A stretch of DNA of 56,651 bases, from contig JALOKU010000025.1 in the NCBI GenBank assembly GCA_025456345.1, positions 1 to 56,651 on the forward strand, given 5' to 3'. Below are positions 45,105-53,965 of the stretch, one piece after another. This DNA comes from Vicinamibacterales bacterium (GTDB lineage: Bacteria; Acidobacteriota; Vicinamibacteria; Vicinamibacterales; JAKQTR01). The notes below the pieces were generated by a model. The model saw only the letters and a program-made list of their open reading frames with translations. It searched no databases and was not told the DNA's origin. A program made the translations under genes and the position numbers. How positions within the stretch are numbered: the stretch's first letter is position 1; every line of letters begins with the position of its first letter.

Positions 45105-47455
45105 GGCGCCCGCGCCGGCATCGCGACCACCCACTCGGCGGGCGCATCCGCGGCCACGCCGGCCGGCCGCAGCGCGCCTGATGTCTGCAGATCGGACCAT
45201 CGCAGCCGCCCGTGGACGCCGTGCGGGATGAACCGCACGCGACCCGCCGACGGCTCGACGGCGATCTCCATGAAGCTCTGGAAGAAGGGCGCCGCGTTCA
45301 CGTCGAAGGCCGCCGACAGCCACTCGGGCGAGAAGGGCCATGCGTTGAACCGCGTGGTCCACCACCACGCGGGCCACTTCCACCATGGCGTGGTCGCGTC
45401 GATCTTGCCCTTCACCTGGGCCGTCGTCGGGTAGAACGCCCATTCGGACGTGGCCGCGGGGGAGGGCCACGCCAGGGCCGTGCCGAAGCTCAAATACGCG
45501 CCGCCGCCGCCGTTCACGAAGTGGTGCGTCGTCGGCGACGACCCGTCGGCCCGCTCGCCGTAGTACTCGAGGTCGTGGGTGTCGCCCGCCATAATCACCG
45601 GCACGTTATGTTCGCGCAGGAGCTGCCGCAGCGCGGCGAAGCCCTCGCTGTCGCCGACGGTGTCGTGGCCGCCCGCGTAGAACGGGTGTCCGAGGACGGC
45701 CATTGTGAACTTGCCGCGTGCCCGGTCGAGGGCCCCGCGGAGCCACGCCATCTGCACGGGATCGACCGTGCGCGCCACGCCCGTGTCGACGGCGACGAGG
45801 GCGAATTGGTCCGTCTGGACCTCGAAGAACGGCGCGTGCTGGAACTGTGTCGGCACCTCGTACTCGCTCCTCAGGCGCGAGGCCTCCGCGATGAGCGCCT
45901 CGATTCCGGCATCGGTCGTGCTGCTGATCCCGTTGTCCGCCTCGATGCGGGCGCGCATCGCGAGCCGGGCCGACTGGGGCGTGAGGAACGTGGCATTGAA
46001 GGCTTCCAATGCGTCGTACCAGTCGTGGTTGCCCGGGATCGCGTACAGCGGCTTCCGCGTGCCCTTGAACGGCAGCCAGAACTTTGATTCGTAGTCCTTC
46101 ATCGCGCCGACCGGATACACGACGTCCGACGACAGCACGACGAACTTGACCGTGTCCTGGTGCACGACGTCGAGATAGCGATCGCGCAGCACGTGCTGGG
46201 AGGCGTCGCCCTCGCCGGTGTCGCCGATGACGACGAACGAGAAGTCGGCGCCGACTCCATCCGGCCTCACGGCGTACGACGCGCCGGCGGCTCCGGCCTC
46301 CCGCGCCTGGGCCCCCACCATCGCTTCTCGCCACGTATCCGTGCGCTCCTCGGCCCACGAGTTCCAGACGCCGGCCGCCCAGTTCTCGGTGTCGAAATAC
46401 CAGCTCATGCCCCACACGGGCACCGTGGCGGCAATGACGGCTGCGATGGGCAGCCCGATCTGCAGGCCGCGGCCGAATGCCGTCTTCAACGAATACCGTG
46501 CCTGCTTCAGCTTGATTGCCATCCGAAGCCGGCGCGTCATCAGCGCGCGCAATGCCTTGCGCGGCCAGAACCGAATGCCGTCGGCCGCGCCCAGCGCCCG
46601 TGGCCAGAGCCGCCGCTCGGCCCCGCGCGTGAGCTTCCGCCAGCCCAGAGAGAGCGGAACCACGATGACGTATGTGACGAGGACCGCGACGACGATGTCG
46701 CCCAGCACGGCAAGCGTGGGTGTCATCATGCCGAGGAACGACCGGTCGAGCCCGGTGCGCCCGAGGTGAATCGCGAACAGGACGGCGATGAGCGAGACCA
46801 CCCACTCGCGGTCGATGGGTGCGCGCCGGGCCTCCTCGGCCGCGATCCGGTTGGCCAGTTCGACCAGCTCGGGCCGATCGGGCAACTCGAGGTCGCCGAG
46901 CACGGTGCGGTCCGAATCGGCCGCCGTGAACACCGGCGCGTTCATGACGTTCCAGGCGGTACCCAGGATACGCAGCGCCCCGGCGATCGCGATAGCCCAG
47001 GCGGCGCCGCGCTTCGGCAGGACGAGCAAGCCGAGCGCGACGGCGAGGTTGCCGAGGCCCGGCAGGACGAAGGCCCGGACCGGCGTGCCTTGCCTGAGGC
47101 CCCGGGCGGCGCCGGCGAAGTGGCGCACGCTGTCGAAGAAGAACCACCCGGCAAGGAGCAGCACCAGCGCGGCCCCGGCCACCCACGGGGCATTCACGAG
47201 CAGGATGCCCATCGCCAGCGTCACGAGCCCGTTGAACCACGCCGAGCGCTGGGCGCCTGCGGCCGAGCGCCGGAATCCGTGGGTGATCTCCACGACCGCG
47301 GCGATCGCCAGCAGCACCCCGACCCGCTCGACGGAAGCGGTCCGTGCCATCCACGGCGCCAGCACGGCAAGCAGCGCAAGGGCGGCGCAGAACATCGCCA
47401 TCCATTGCCGCTGGCGGGCCTCCTGGGAGTCCGGGTTCGTCATCACGGTTGACAT
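45101..47455 (-). CDS. HdeD-like membrane domain fused to metallophosphoesterase
   Basis: A 784-aa protein. Residues ~17-170 have about six short hydrophobic helices of HdeD/DUF308 type (GLVTLAMGILLVNAPW). Two further helices (~218-235, 243-270) and one at ~332-352 lead to a calcineurin-like phosphoesterase domain with all family motifs: GDTGEGD (411-417), SSDVVYP (442-448), GNHDWY (475-480), GHPFYAGGHD and GDTHDLEYY. If the N-terminus is inside, the phosphoesterase faces the periplasm. I do not know of this combination as a described family. HdeD-like domains are linked to acid stress. The substrate of the phosphoesterase cannot be predicted. Confidence 0.75.
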   Translation of the reverse strand: MSTVMTNPDSQEARQRQWMAMFCAALALLAVLAPWMARTASVERVGVLLAIAAVVEITHGFRRSAAGAQRSAWFNGLVTLAMGILLVNAPWVAGAALVLLLAGWFFFDSVRHFAGAARGLRQGTPVRAFVLPGLGNLAVALGLLVLPKRGAAWAIAIAGALRILGTAWNVMNAPVFTAADSDRTVLGDLELPDRPELVELANRIAAEEARRAPIDREWVVSLIAVLFAIHLGRTGLDRSFLGMMTPTLAVLGDIVVAVLVTYVIVVPLSLGWRKLTRGAERRLWPRALGAADGIRFWPRKALRALMTRRLRMAIKLKQARYSLKTAFGRGLQIGLPIAAVIAATVPVWGMSWYFDTENWAAGVWNSWAEERTDTWREAMVGAQAREAGAAGASYAVRPDGVGADFSFVVIGDTGEGDASQHVLRDRYLDVVHQDTVKFVVLSSDVVYPVGAMKDYESKFWLPFKGTRKPLYAIPGNHDWYDALEAFNATFLTPQSARLAMRARIEADNGISSTTDAGIEALIAEASRLRSEYEVPTQFQHAPFFEVQTDQFALVAVDTGVARTVDPVQMAWLRGALDRARGKFTMAVLGHPFYAGGHDTVGDSEGFAALRQLLREHNVPVIMAGDTHDLEYYGERADGSSPTTHHFVNGGGGAYLSFGTALAWPSPAATSEWAFYPTTAQVKGKIDATTPWWKWPAWWWTTRFNAWPFSPEWLSAAFDVNAAPFFQSFMEIAVEPSAGRVRFIPHGVHGRLRWSDLQTSGALRPAGVAADAPAEWVVAMPARAP

Positions 47456-47493
47456 GTTAATCTAGCCGGACCTCAGGAGTGACCGCGACGCGG

Positions 47494-48987
47494 ATGCGAT
47501 TGCACCTTCCCTCTCGACGCGTGGCGGCCCTCGTGTGGGCCGTCCTGATCGTCGTGCTCGCGGCTCCGGAAATCGCTTCCGCTCAGGAACCCGCGCCCGC
47601 GGCGGGGGGGTACACGCCTCCCGTGTTCGGATCGATCTCGCCGGCACTCCTCGACGGCGGCCTCCCGAGCCGCGTCCCGGACGAAGGGACACGGGCGTGT
47701 CCGGGATGCCCGCCCCGGCGCCCTTTCAGGGCCATGGCCGACGTCATCGGCGTCAACCTGATCTACCTGGGCGTCAACCTCGCCTTCAAGCCGGCGGACG
47801 AGAAGATCTACTACAGGACGTACCCGAAGATCTGGTGGAACAACATCAGCTACGGGTTCGAGTGGGACGACAACACCTTCATGATCAACCAGTGGGGCCA
47901 CCCGTATCAGGGCAGCACCTACTTCTCGGCCGGCCGCGCCAACGGCCTGAGCTTCTGGGAATCAGCGCCGCTCTCCGCGTTCGGGGCCCTGACCTGGGAG
48001 TACCTGGCCGAGCGCCACAAGCCCTCGCTGAATGATCTGATCATGACCACCCTCGGCGGGATCGCCCTGGGAGAGATGTTCCATCGCTCGGCGTGGCTCA
48101 TCAGGGACACGACCGACACCGGCAAGAGCCGCATGACGCGGGAGATCATCGCGGCCGTGTTCGATCCGGTTACGGGCATCAACCGGTTCCTCGACCGCGA
48201 CGCCCTCAAGGTGGTCGAAAAGCCCGCCATGTACGTGCCCTCGGCCCTGCTGGCGGCCTTCGATGTGGGCATCCTGTGGCGGGGAAACGACCTGTCGTTC
48301 CTGGAGGCGGACGGGGAGCCCTTCCTCCAGGCGAACCTCGGGTACGGCACGATCTCGCAAGGCCGTTCGACGGCGCCGTTCGATGCCTTCCTCGTGAGCC
48401 TGCGCATGGGAGGAGGCGGCGGCCCGATTTCGGAACTTCGCGTGCGAGGGCGGCTGAATGGCGTGCCGCTCAGCGGGAAGCCGGAGAAGCCAGCGCGCCA
48501 CACGCTGCACTTCATGACGCTGATGGGCTACGACTACGACAACAACTCCGCATACCAATTCGGCGGGCAGGACTTCTCCGGTGCGTTCACCAGCGAGTGG
48601 CGCTTCACCCCGGCGTGGCGGCTCGTGACCACTGCCAGCGGCGGGTTCCTCGTGCTCGGCGCCATCGACTCCCTCTACGTCGCCGGTCCGGATCGGCAGT
48701 ACGATTTCGGGCCCGGGTTCAGCTACGGCGCGGGCATGGCGCTCACGCGGCGCGGCCATCCGTTCCTGCGCGCCAGCTACAGCGGCGTGTGGCTGCACGC
48801 CGTGGATGGCGCGCAGGCCGACCACTGGACCCAGAACGTCCGCCTCGACCTCCTCGTGCCGGTCAAAGGACGATTCGGGATCGGAACGACGGGGGAGTTC
48901 ATCCGCCGCAGGTCCTACTACGATGGGGCCGACGATGTGCTGCAGCGGTTTCCGCAGGTACGGGTGTACGTCTCATGGATGTACTGA
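47494..48987 (+). CDS. DUF3943-like outer-membrane protein
   Basis: A 497-aa protein from ATG 47494 (GTG at 47479 in the same frame is possible, but AGGAG would then abut it). Signal peptide with cleavage near EIASAQE. The mature part contains a CPGCPP motif, then IGVNLIYLGVNLAFKPADE, SYGFEWDDNTFMINQWGHPYQGSTYF, the hallmark region of DUF3943 proteins, and repeated barrel strands (LMGYDYDNNSAYQFGGQDFSG) ending VYVSWMY. Function is unknown. The next barrel gene starts inside its 3' end with 13 bases of overlap. Confidence 0.75.
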   Translation: MRLHLPSRRVAALVWAVLIVVLAAPEIASAQEPAPAAGGYTPPVFGSISPALLDGGLPSRVPDEGTRACPGCPPRRPFRAMADVIGVNLIYLGVNLAFKPADEKIYYRTYPKIWWNNISYGFEWDDNTFMINQWGHPYQGSTYFSAGRANGLSFWESAPLSAFGALTWEYLAERHKPSLNDLIMTTLGGIALGEMFHRSAWLIRDTTDTGKSRMTREIIAAVFDPVTGINRFLDRDALKVVEKPAMYVPSALLAAFDVGILWRGNDLSFLEADGEPFLQANLGYGTISQGRSTAPFDAFLVSLRMGGGGGPISELRVRGRLNGVPLSGKPEKPARHTLHFMTLMGYDYDNNSAYQFGGQDFSGAFTSEWRFTPAWRLVTTASGGFLVLGAIDSLYVAGPDRQYDFGPGFSYGAGMALTRRGHPFLRASYSGVWLHAVDGAQADHWTQNVRLDLLVPVKGRFGIGTTGEFIRRRSYYDGADDVLQRFPQVRVYVSWMY

Positions 48988-49622
48988 GGCCGCCGGCGCG
49001 CCTGCGGCGCGCGCTCGCCGCGCTGGCCATTGCCGCCAGTGTCCTGTCGGCCGCCGCCTCGCCTGCCGACGCGCAGCAGGCCGCCCCTGCCGCCCGCGGC
49101 CCCTTCATCCTGGGCCTCGGCGGCGGGTATGCTGCCACCAAGTCGGACTGCAGCAACTGCGGGTCGGGTGAGGAAGGGGCCGTGGGCGAGGACGGGGCGA
49201 CGTACGGCGATGTCGCGTTTCTCGCGATCGCGCCGATGTGGCGGGTGAGCGCCAAGGCCGCCGCGGGCGTCGAAGTGCAGGCCGAGTCCTCCCGCGAGAA
49301 CGCGCGGAGCCTCTACGTGATGGGCATCGTGCGGTTCCATCCCTGGGCCGCCCGGGGGTTCTTCCTCGGGGCCGGCTTCGGGCTGGTGCAGGTGAAGTCG
49401 ACACTGCTGCTGCCGGACGGCAGCAACGGCACCGGCACGTACCGGGGCATCGGCTTCGAATACGGTGTCGGATGGGAGCTGCTCAAGGACCGTCCGATCT
49501 CCTTCGCGCCGTACGGCGCCCACTTCGTGTCGACGCTCGCCAGCGTGACGGTGGGGGACTTCACGGGCGTCAATGTCATCGGCAACGTCTGGGTGGCCGG
49601 CGTCCGCGTGTTCTTCAATTGA
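48975..49622 (+). CDS. Small outer-membrane beta-barrel protein
   Basis: A 215-aa protein starting at ATG 48975, in another frame of the last codons of the DUF3943-like gene, which implies coupled translation. Signal peptide with cleavage near SPADAQQ. The mature chain GPFILGLGGGYAATKSDCSNCG has a Cys-rich turn, followed by strands such as MGIVRFHPWAARGFFLGAGFGL and a last strand NVWVAGVRVFFN. Resembles OmpA/OmpW-like 8-strand barrels. No function assignable. Confidence 0.65.
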   Translation: MDVLRPPARLRRALAALAIAASVLSAAASPADAQQAAPAARGPFILGLGGGYAATKSDCSNCGSGEEGAVGEDGATYGDVAFLAIAPMWRVSAKAAAGVEVQAESSRENARSLYVMGIVRFHPWAARGFFLGAGFGLVQVKSTLLLPDGSNGTGTYRGIGFEYGVGWELLKDRPISFAPYGAHFVSTLASVTVGDFTGVNVIGNVWVAGVRVFFN

Positions 49623-49634
49623 CCCCCGCCGTCG

Positions 49635-49640
49635 TATACT
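49635..49640 (+). promoter_or_regulatory. Candidate -10 box (TATACT) before the AmpG-like gene
   Basis: GTCGTATACTCGC lies 22 bases before the GTG start, predicting a ~15-base leader containing GCAGGAC. This is the closest match to TATAAT among the boxes seen in the window. No clear -35. Confidence 0.4.
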
Positions 49641-49662
49641 CGCGCAGCATGCAGGACCCAAC

Positions 49663-51261
49663 GTGACCACGCCCTCCCGGCCGAAGCCCCCCGGCGCGAT
49701 GGCGAGCCTCGCCCGCTCGCTGCGATCCTGGCGGACCGCGTCGGTCGCGCTGCTTTCCTTTTCGTCCGGGCTTCCCCTCGGCCTCGTCTGGTACTCCATT
49801 CCCGACTGGATGCGCAGCATCGGCGTCGACATCCGCATCGTCGGTTTGTTCACGCTTGCCCAGGCGCCGTGGGCGTTCAAGGTGCTGTGGTCGCCGCTGA
49901 TGGATCGGTACGTGCCGCCCTTCTGGGGCCGGCGGCGCGGATGGATGGCCATCACGCAAGTCGCGCTCGGCGTGATCGGGCTGCTGTTCGCCGGCGTCGG
50001 GCGCCACCCCGATGCCCTGTGGGTTGTCGGCGCGCTCGCCCTCGCGGTGGCCCTGGCATCGGCGTCGCAGGACATCGCGATTGACGCCTACGCGGTCGAG
50101 GTCCTGCGGGAGGACGAGCAGGGCGCGGCCGTCGGCGCGCGCATCGCCCTGTACCGGGCCGCGCTCGTCGTGTCGGGCGGGGCGGCCATCACGGCCGCCG
50201 GGCGGCTGGGCTGGCCGACGGTCAACGTCATCCTGGGGCTCCTCTATCTGCCGGTGCTGCTCATCACGTGGAAGGCGCCGGAGCCGGAGGAGAAGACGCT
50301 GGCGCCCGCCAGCCTTCGCGACGCCGTCTGGCAGCCCTTTCTGGGCTTCCTCGCGCGCCACCGTGCGCTGGAGATCCTCGCGTTCGTCTTCCTCTACAAG
50401 TTCGCGGACCAGCTCACCCAGGCGCTGACCAGGCCGTTCCTGATCGACATGGGATACAACGCGGACCATCGAGGGATCGCGCTGGCCACCGTCGGCCTGT
50501 TCGCGACGATCGTCGGCGCGCTCCTCGGCGGGTGGATTACCACGCTCATCGGCCTCGGGCATTCGCTCTGGGTGTTCGGGCTGCTCCAGATCTTCTCGAA
50601 CCTCGGCTACTACTTCGTGTCGCTGGCCGGCGGGCCCGTACTGCCCCTGATGTACGGCGCGGCAGGGTTCGAGCTGCTCACGGGGGGGCTGGGCACCGGG
50701 GCGTTCTCGGTGCTGCTGCTGCGCATGACGCAGAAGCGGTTCTCGGCCACGCAGTACGCGCTGTTCTCGAGCCTGTTCGCGCTGCCGCGGCTGATCGCCG
50801 GGCCGATCGCGGGTGTGGCCGTGGATGCGATGGGGTGGTCGCGGTTCTTCCTGTCGACCCTGGTGATCGGGATTCCGGGGCTCGTGATGCTCGCGCGCTT
50901 CGTGCCGCTCGGCGTGCGCGATCCGGTATTCACGGTCGACGACGCGCCGCCGCTGCCGCCGCTCGGCGGAGCGCAGATCGCGTTGCGGGGGGCGATTGGC
51001 GGCGCCGTGGTCGGCGCGGCCGGGTACGTGCTCAACGCCGCGCTCGTCGCCGTGAAGACGATGCGTGAGACGAAGGGCGCGTTCGATCTTGCGGCAGCGC
51101 TGTGGCGCCTTGCGAACCCCGTCTCCATCGGCGACTGGCTGGAACTCGGGGGCGTGGCGGCGTTCGCCGTCATCAGCGGGTTGTTCGTGGCCGCGCTGAC
51201 GGCCGCGCGCCGGGGCGAGGGCCGGAACCTCGTCGCCTCTACTCCCGGAGAGCTCACATGA
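49663..51261 (+). CDS. AmpG-like MFS permease
   Basis: A 532-aa inner-membrane transporter of the major facilitator superfamily. It starts with GTG at 49663 (AGGAC upstream). The first helices (SVALLSFSSGLPLGLVWYSIPDWMRSIG) and the segment QDIAIDAYAVEVL are those of AmpG, the muropeptide importer that recycles cell-wall fragments; AFKVLWSPLMDRY, and ATQYALFSSLFALPRLIAGP also fit. About twelve to fourteen hydrophobic segments. Its stop overlaps the start of the large MscS gene (ATGA), so the two are coupled. The assignment as AmpG is by family; the true substrate is untested. Confidence 0.8.
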   Translation: MTTPSRPKPPGAMASLARSLRSWRTASVALLSFSSGLPLGLVWYSIPDWMRSIGVDIRIVGLFTLAQAPWAFKVLWSPLMDRYVPPFWGRRRGWMAITQVALGVIGLLFAGVGRHPDALWVVGALALAVALASASQDIAIDAYAVEVLREDEQGAAVGARIALYRAALVVSGGAAITAAGRLGWPTVNVILGLLYLPVLLITWKAPEPEEKTLAPASLRDAVWQPFLGFLARHRALEILAFVFLYKFADQLTQALTRPFLIDMGYNADHRGIALATVGLFATIVGALLGGWITTLIGLGHSLWVFGLLQIFSNLGYYFVSLAGGPVLPLMYGAAGFELLTGGLGTGAFSVLLLRMTQKRFSATQYALFSSLFALPRLIAGPIAGVAVDAMGWSRFFLSTLVIGIPGLVMLARFVPLGVRDPVFTVDDAPPLPPLGGAQIALRGAIGGAVVGAAGYVLNAALVAVKTMRETKGAFDLAAALWRLANPVSIGDWLELGGVAAFAVISGLFVAALTAARRGEGRNLVASTPGELT

Positions 51262-52925
51262 CGCGCACACCGACATCGACCCGCCGCGTCCTCGCCGCCA
51301 TCGCGTTGCTGGGCGGCGTGGCGGTCCCGGCGTGGGCCCAACAGCAGGCGCCAGCGCCGGCCGACCTCGCCCAACTTGAACAAGTGACCCCGATCGCGCC
51401 GGTCTGGATCGACGGTGTCGCGATCCTGCGCGTGCGAGGCGTATCCTCCTTTCCGGCCGAGCAGCGAGCCGCGACGATTGCCGGGCGCATCCGCGAGATC
51501 GGGGCCAACCCGGCCATCCTGCCCGATTCGTTGCGCATCGAGGAGACCGAGCACTCGAGCCGGATCGCGGCCGACGGGCACCTCGTGATGAACGTCTACG
51601 ACGCGGACGCAGCGGTGGAAGGCGTGCCCCGTCAGGTCATCGCCAGCCTCTTCCTCGACAAGATTCGCGCAGCCATCGTCGCGTATCGCGCGGACCGAAG
51701 TGCGCCGGCCCTCCAGCGGGCAGCCGCGGCGGCGGCGGTCGCGACGCTGGTCTTCTGTGCGCTCGTCGTCGCCGTCATCTGGCTCCGGCGAAAACTGGAC
51801 GCGGTACTCGACAGTCGTTATCACCAGAAGATCGATTCCCTTGCCGCGAAGTCGCACGACGTGGTCAGCGTCACCAGGGTGTGGGAGTTCCTGGACGCCG
51901 CGCTCCGCTTCGCCCGTTCTGCAACCATCGTGGTGCTGCTGTTGTGGTACCTGCGGTATGCGTTCGGGCTGTTTCCGCACACCCGGCTGGCCGCGAAGAG
52001 CGTGACGGGGTATGTGGTCGCGCCGCTGGTTACGATGTGGACGTCGTTCGTGGCCAAGGTCCCCGACCTCGTCTTCCTCGTGATCCTGGTCTTCGTCGTG
52101 CGGGTCATCCTGCGTTTGCTTCGCAGGTTCTTCGAGGCGGTGGCACAAGGGCGGATCCAGCTGGCCAACTTCGACCGTGACTGGGCCACGCCGACCTACA
52201 AGCTCGTGCGGCCGCTCGTCGTCGCGTTTGCCATCGTCGTCGGCTTCCCGTACATCCCGGGCTCCGACTCGGATGCGTTCAAAGGCGTGTCGCTGTTTCT
52301 CGGCGTCGTCTTCTCGCTCGGGTCGTCGTCGTTCATCGCCAACATGATTGCCGGCTACAGCATGACCTACCGCCGCGCGTTCAAGGAGGGCGACGTCGTG
52401 CAGATTGGCGACGTGAAGGGCGTGGTGTCGGCGGTGCGGCTGCAGGTCACCCACGTGCGGACGATCAAGAACGAGGAGGTGGTCGTCCCGAATTCCCAGA
52501 TCCTGAACGCCTCGGTCATCAACTACACGTCGCTGGCGCAGTCGAACGGCCTGATCCTGCACACAACTGTCGGCATCGGGTATGAGACGCCGTGGCGGCA
52601 GGTGGAGGCGATGCTGCTCGAGGCCGCGCGCCGGACGCCGGGGCTGATGACCGAGCCGCCGCCGTTCGTGTTCCACCTGAGCCTCGGCGATTTCTGCGTC
52701 ACCTACGAACTCAACGTGTACTGCCGCGACCCGCTGACGATGCGGGCCACTTACACGGACCTCCATCGCTGCATCCTGGACGTGTTCAACGAATACGGCG
52801 TCCAGATCATGACGCCGGCCTACGAGGGCGACCCGGAAGTCCCCAAGATCGTGCCGAAGGACCAGTGGTATCAGGCCCCAGCCAGGCCCGACGCGCCTCC
52901 CGAGCGGGGTCAGACCCGGGTCTGA
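51258..52925 (+). CDS. Large mechanosensitive channel (MscS family)
   Basis: A 555-aa protein with a signal peptide (cleavage near AWAQQ), a periplasmic domain (~25-145), several membrane helices (~150-170, 215-235, 255-285, 320-345) and the MscS core: GVVFSLGSSSFIANMIAGYSMTYRRAFKEGDVVQIGDVKGVV followed by VVVPNSQILNASVINYTS. Most like the mid-size MscS-type channels. The last residues (RGQTRV) are encoded by the left arm of a REP-like palindrome that also supplies the stop codon, so the tail was probably changed by repeat insertion. Confidence 0.9.
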   Translation: MTRTPTSTRRVLAAIALLGGVAVPAWAQQQAPAPADLAQLEQVTPIAPVWIDGVAILRVRGVSSFPAEQRAATIAGRIREIGANPAILPDSLRIEETEHSSRIAADGHLVMNVYDADAAVEGVPRQVIASLFLDKIRAAIVAYRADRSAPALQRAAAAAAVATLVFCALVVAVIWLRRKLDAVLDSRYHQKIDSLAAKSHDVVSVTRVWEFLDAALRFARSATIVVLLLWYLRYAFGLFPHTRLAAKSVTGYVVAPLVTMWTSFVAKVPDLVFLVILVFVVRVILRLLRRFFEAVAQGRIQLANFDRDWATPTYKLVRPLVVAFAIVVGFPYIPGSDSDAFKGVSLFLGVVFSLGSSSFIANMIAGYSMTYRRAFKEGDVVQIGDVKGVVSAVRLQVTHVRTIKNEEVVVPNSQILNASVINYTSLAQSNGLILHTTVGIGYETPWRQVEAMLLEAARRTPGLMTEPPPFVFHLSLGDFCVTYELNVYCRDPLTMRATYTDLHRCILDVFNEYGVQIMTPAYEGDPEVPKIVPKDQWYQAPARPDAPPERGQTRV

Positions 52926-52929
52926 CCCC
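52906..52929. repeat. REP-like perfect palindrome, copy 1
   Basis: GGGGTCAGACCC followed immediately by its exact reverse complement (24 bp in all). The stop codon of the MscS gene lies inside it (52923-52925). It shares the GGGGTCAGAC core with the element at 53897-53931. This core is typical of REP elements mobilised by REP-associated tyrosine transposases in other bacteria (established in general; no transposase is in this window). Confidence 0.65.
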
Positions 52930-52974
52930 GGGGAAATTCCCAAGGGACGGCCGCCGTGGCGCGCGCGGCTGTGG

Positions 52975-52980
52975 TACAAT
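52975..52980 (+). promoter_or_regulatory. Candidate -10 box (TACAAT)
   Basis: CTGTGGTACAATACGG, 90 bases before the GTG at 53071. One of the strongest TAnAAT boxes in the window, with a TG two bases upstream (extended -10 type). No -35. Confidence 0.45.
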
Positions 52981-53070
52981 ACGGTCCTTCAAACGCGAAC
53001 CACTCGCGGGCTGCGCCGGGAGGCGTACTCATCCCGGGCCGTGCCGCGCCTAGAAACACGAAAGGACGCC

Positions 53071-53868
53071 GTGAAGACCATCAAGACGCTCGCACTCGTG
53101 CTCCTGGCCCTCGCCGTGGCCATGCCCGCGGCCGCACAGACCAATCGGCTGTATGACAAGGACGTGAAGCAGGTGCTGGACCAGTCCAAGCAGAGCTACG
53201 AGCGCTTCTGGGACGCGCTGGACAACCAGATCAAGAACACCACGTTCAAGGGGCCGGCGGGCGAGTGGGTCGTCAAGAAGATCGACGAGGACTACAGGAA
53301 GGTGATCGACACCGCCCGGGACCGCTTCAGTGACAGCTACTCGGCCAGCACCGAGGTGGCCGCCATCCTCAGGGACGCCACCCGCACACAGACCTATGTC
53401 AGCCAGAAGGGGCCCAGCATGAAGGGGGCCTCGGAATGGCAGGCGCACGCCACCGTGCTCGGCCAGCTGGCCGCGGCGTACGGCGGGGCCTTCCCGCCGG
53501 TGGAGAACCAGCCGCTGCGCCGCTACAACGACAAGGAAATCATCACGGCGACGAAGACGATCGAGCAGTCCAGCAAGCAGTTCGCCGGTACCCTCGACAG
53601 CACGCTCAAGAAGGACAAGTCGGTGCCCGAAGCCGCCCGCAAGTCCATGGTGACCGACGCCAAGACCGTGGGCGAGAACGCCAAGGCGTTGCGCGAGGCG
53701 GTCGAGAACGGCAGGCCCGCGTCCGCGCAGGCGGCGCTGCTCCTGCAGCAGGCCAAGAAGGTGCAGGACACGTTCATGGCCGGCAGCGCCTCGGCGGCCC
53801 TCAATCCCCAGTGGGGGAGCATGCGCGATCCGCTCGCGACCATCGCCGCTGCGTTCGGCGTCAAATAA
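53071..53868 (+). CDS. Secreted alpha-helical protein of unknown function
   Basis: A 265-aa protein from GTG 53071 (AAAGGAC upstream), with a signal peptide (cleavage near PAAAQTN). The mature chain is almost wholly helical: VLDQSKQSYERFWDALDNQIKN, ITATKTIEQSSKQFAGTLDSTLKK, and ALREAVENGRPASAQAALLLQQAKKVQD. No catalytic motif or known domain was recognised. Probably periplasmic. It stands alone between two REP-like palindromes and has its own promoter candidate. Confidence 0.6.
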   Translation: MKTIKTLALVLLALAVAMPAAAQTNRLYDKDVKQVLDQSKQSYERFWDALDNQIKNTTFKGPAGEWVVKKIDEDYRKVIDTARDRFSDSYSASTEVAAILRDATRTQTYVSQKGPSMKGASEWQAHATVLGQLAAAYGGAFPPVENQPLRRYNDKEIITATKTIEQSSKQFAGTLDSTLKKDKSVPEAARKSMVTDAKTVGENAKALREAVENGRPASAQAALLLQQAKKVQDTFMAGSASAALNPQWGSMRDPLATIAAAFGVK

Positions 53869-53896
53869 CCCGGCCTGCTGCCGCGGATAGTCGAAC

Positions 53897-53931
53897 GGGG
53901 TCAGACACCAGACGGAATGGTGTCTGACCCC
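53897..53931. repeat. REP-like hairpin, copy 2
   Basis: GGGGTCAGACACCA (53897-53910), a 7-base loop GACGGAA, and the exact complement TGGTGTCTGACCCC (53918-53931): a 14-bp perfect stem. The first ten bases match copy 1. It may also act as a transcript end for the preceding gene. Confidence 0.65.
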
Positions 53932-53965
53932 ACTTGCTTGAGGAGAGTCGGAAAAAGGCGGGACG

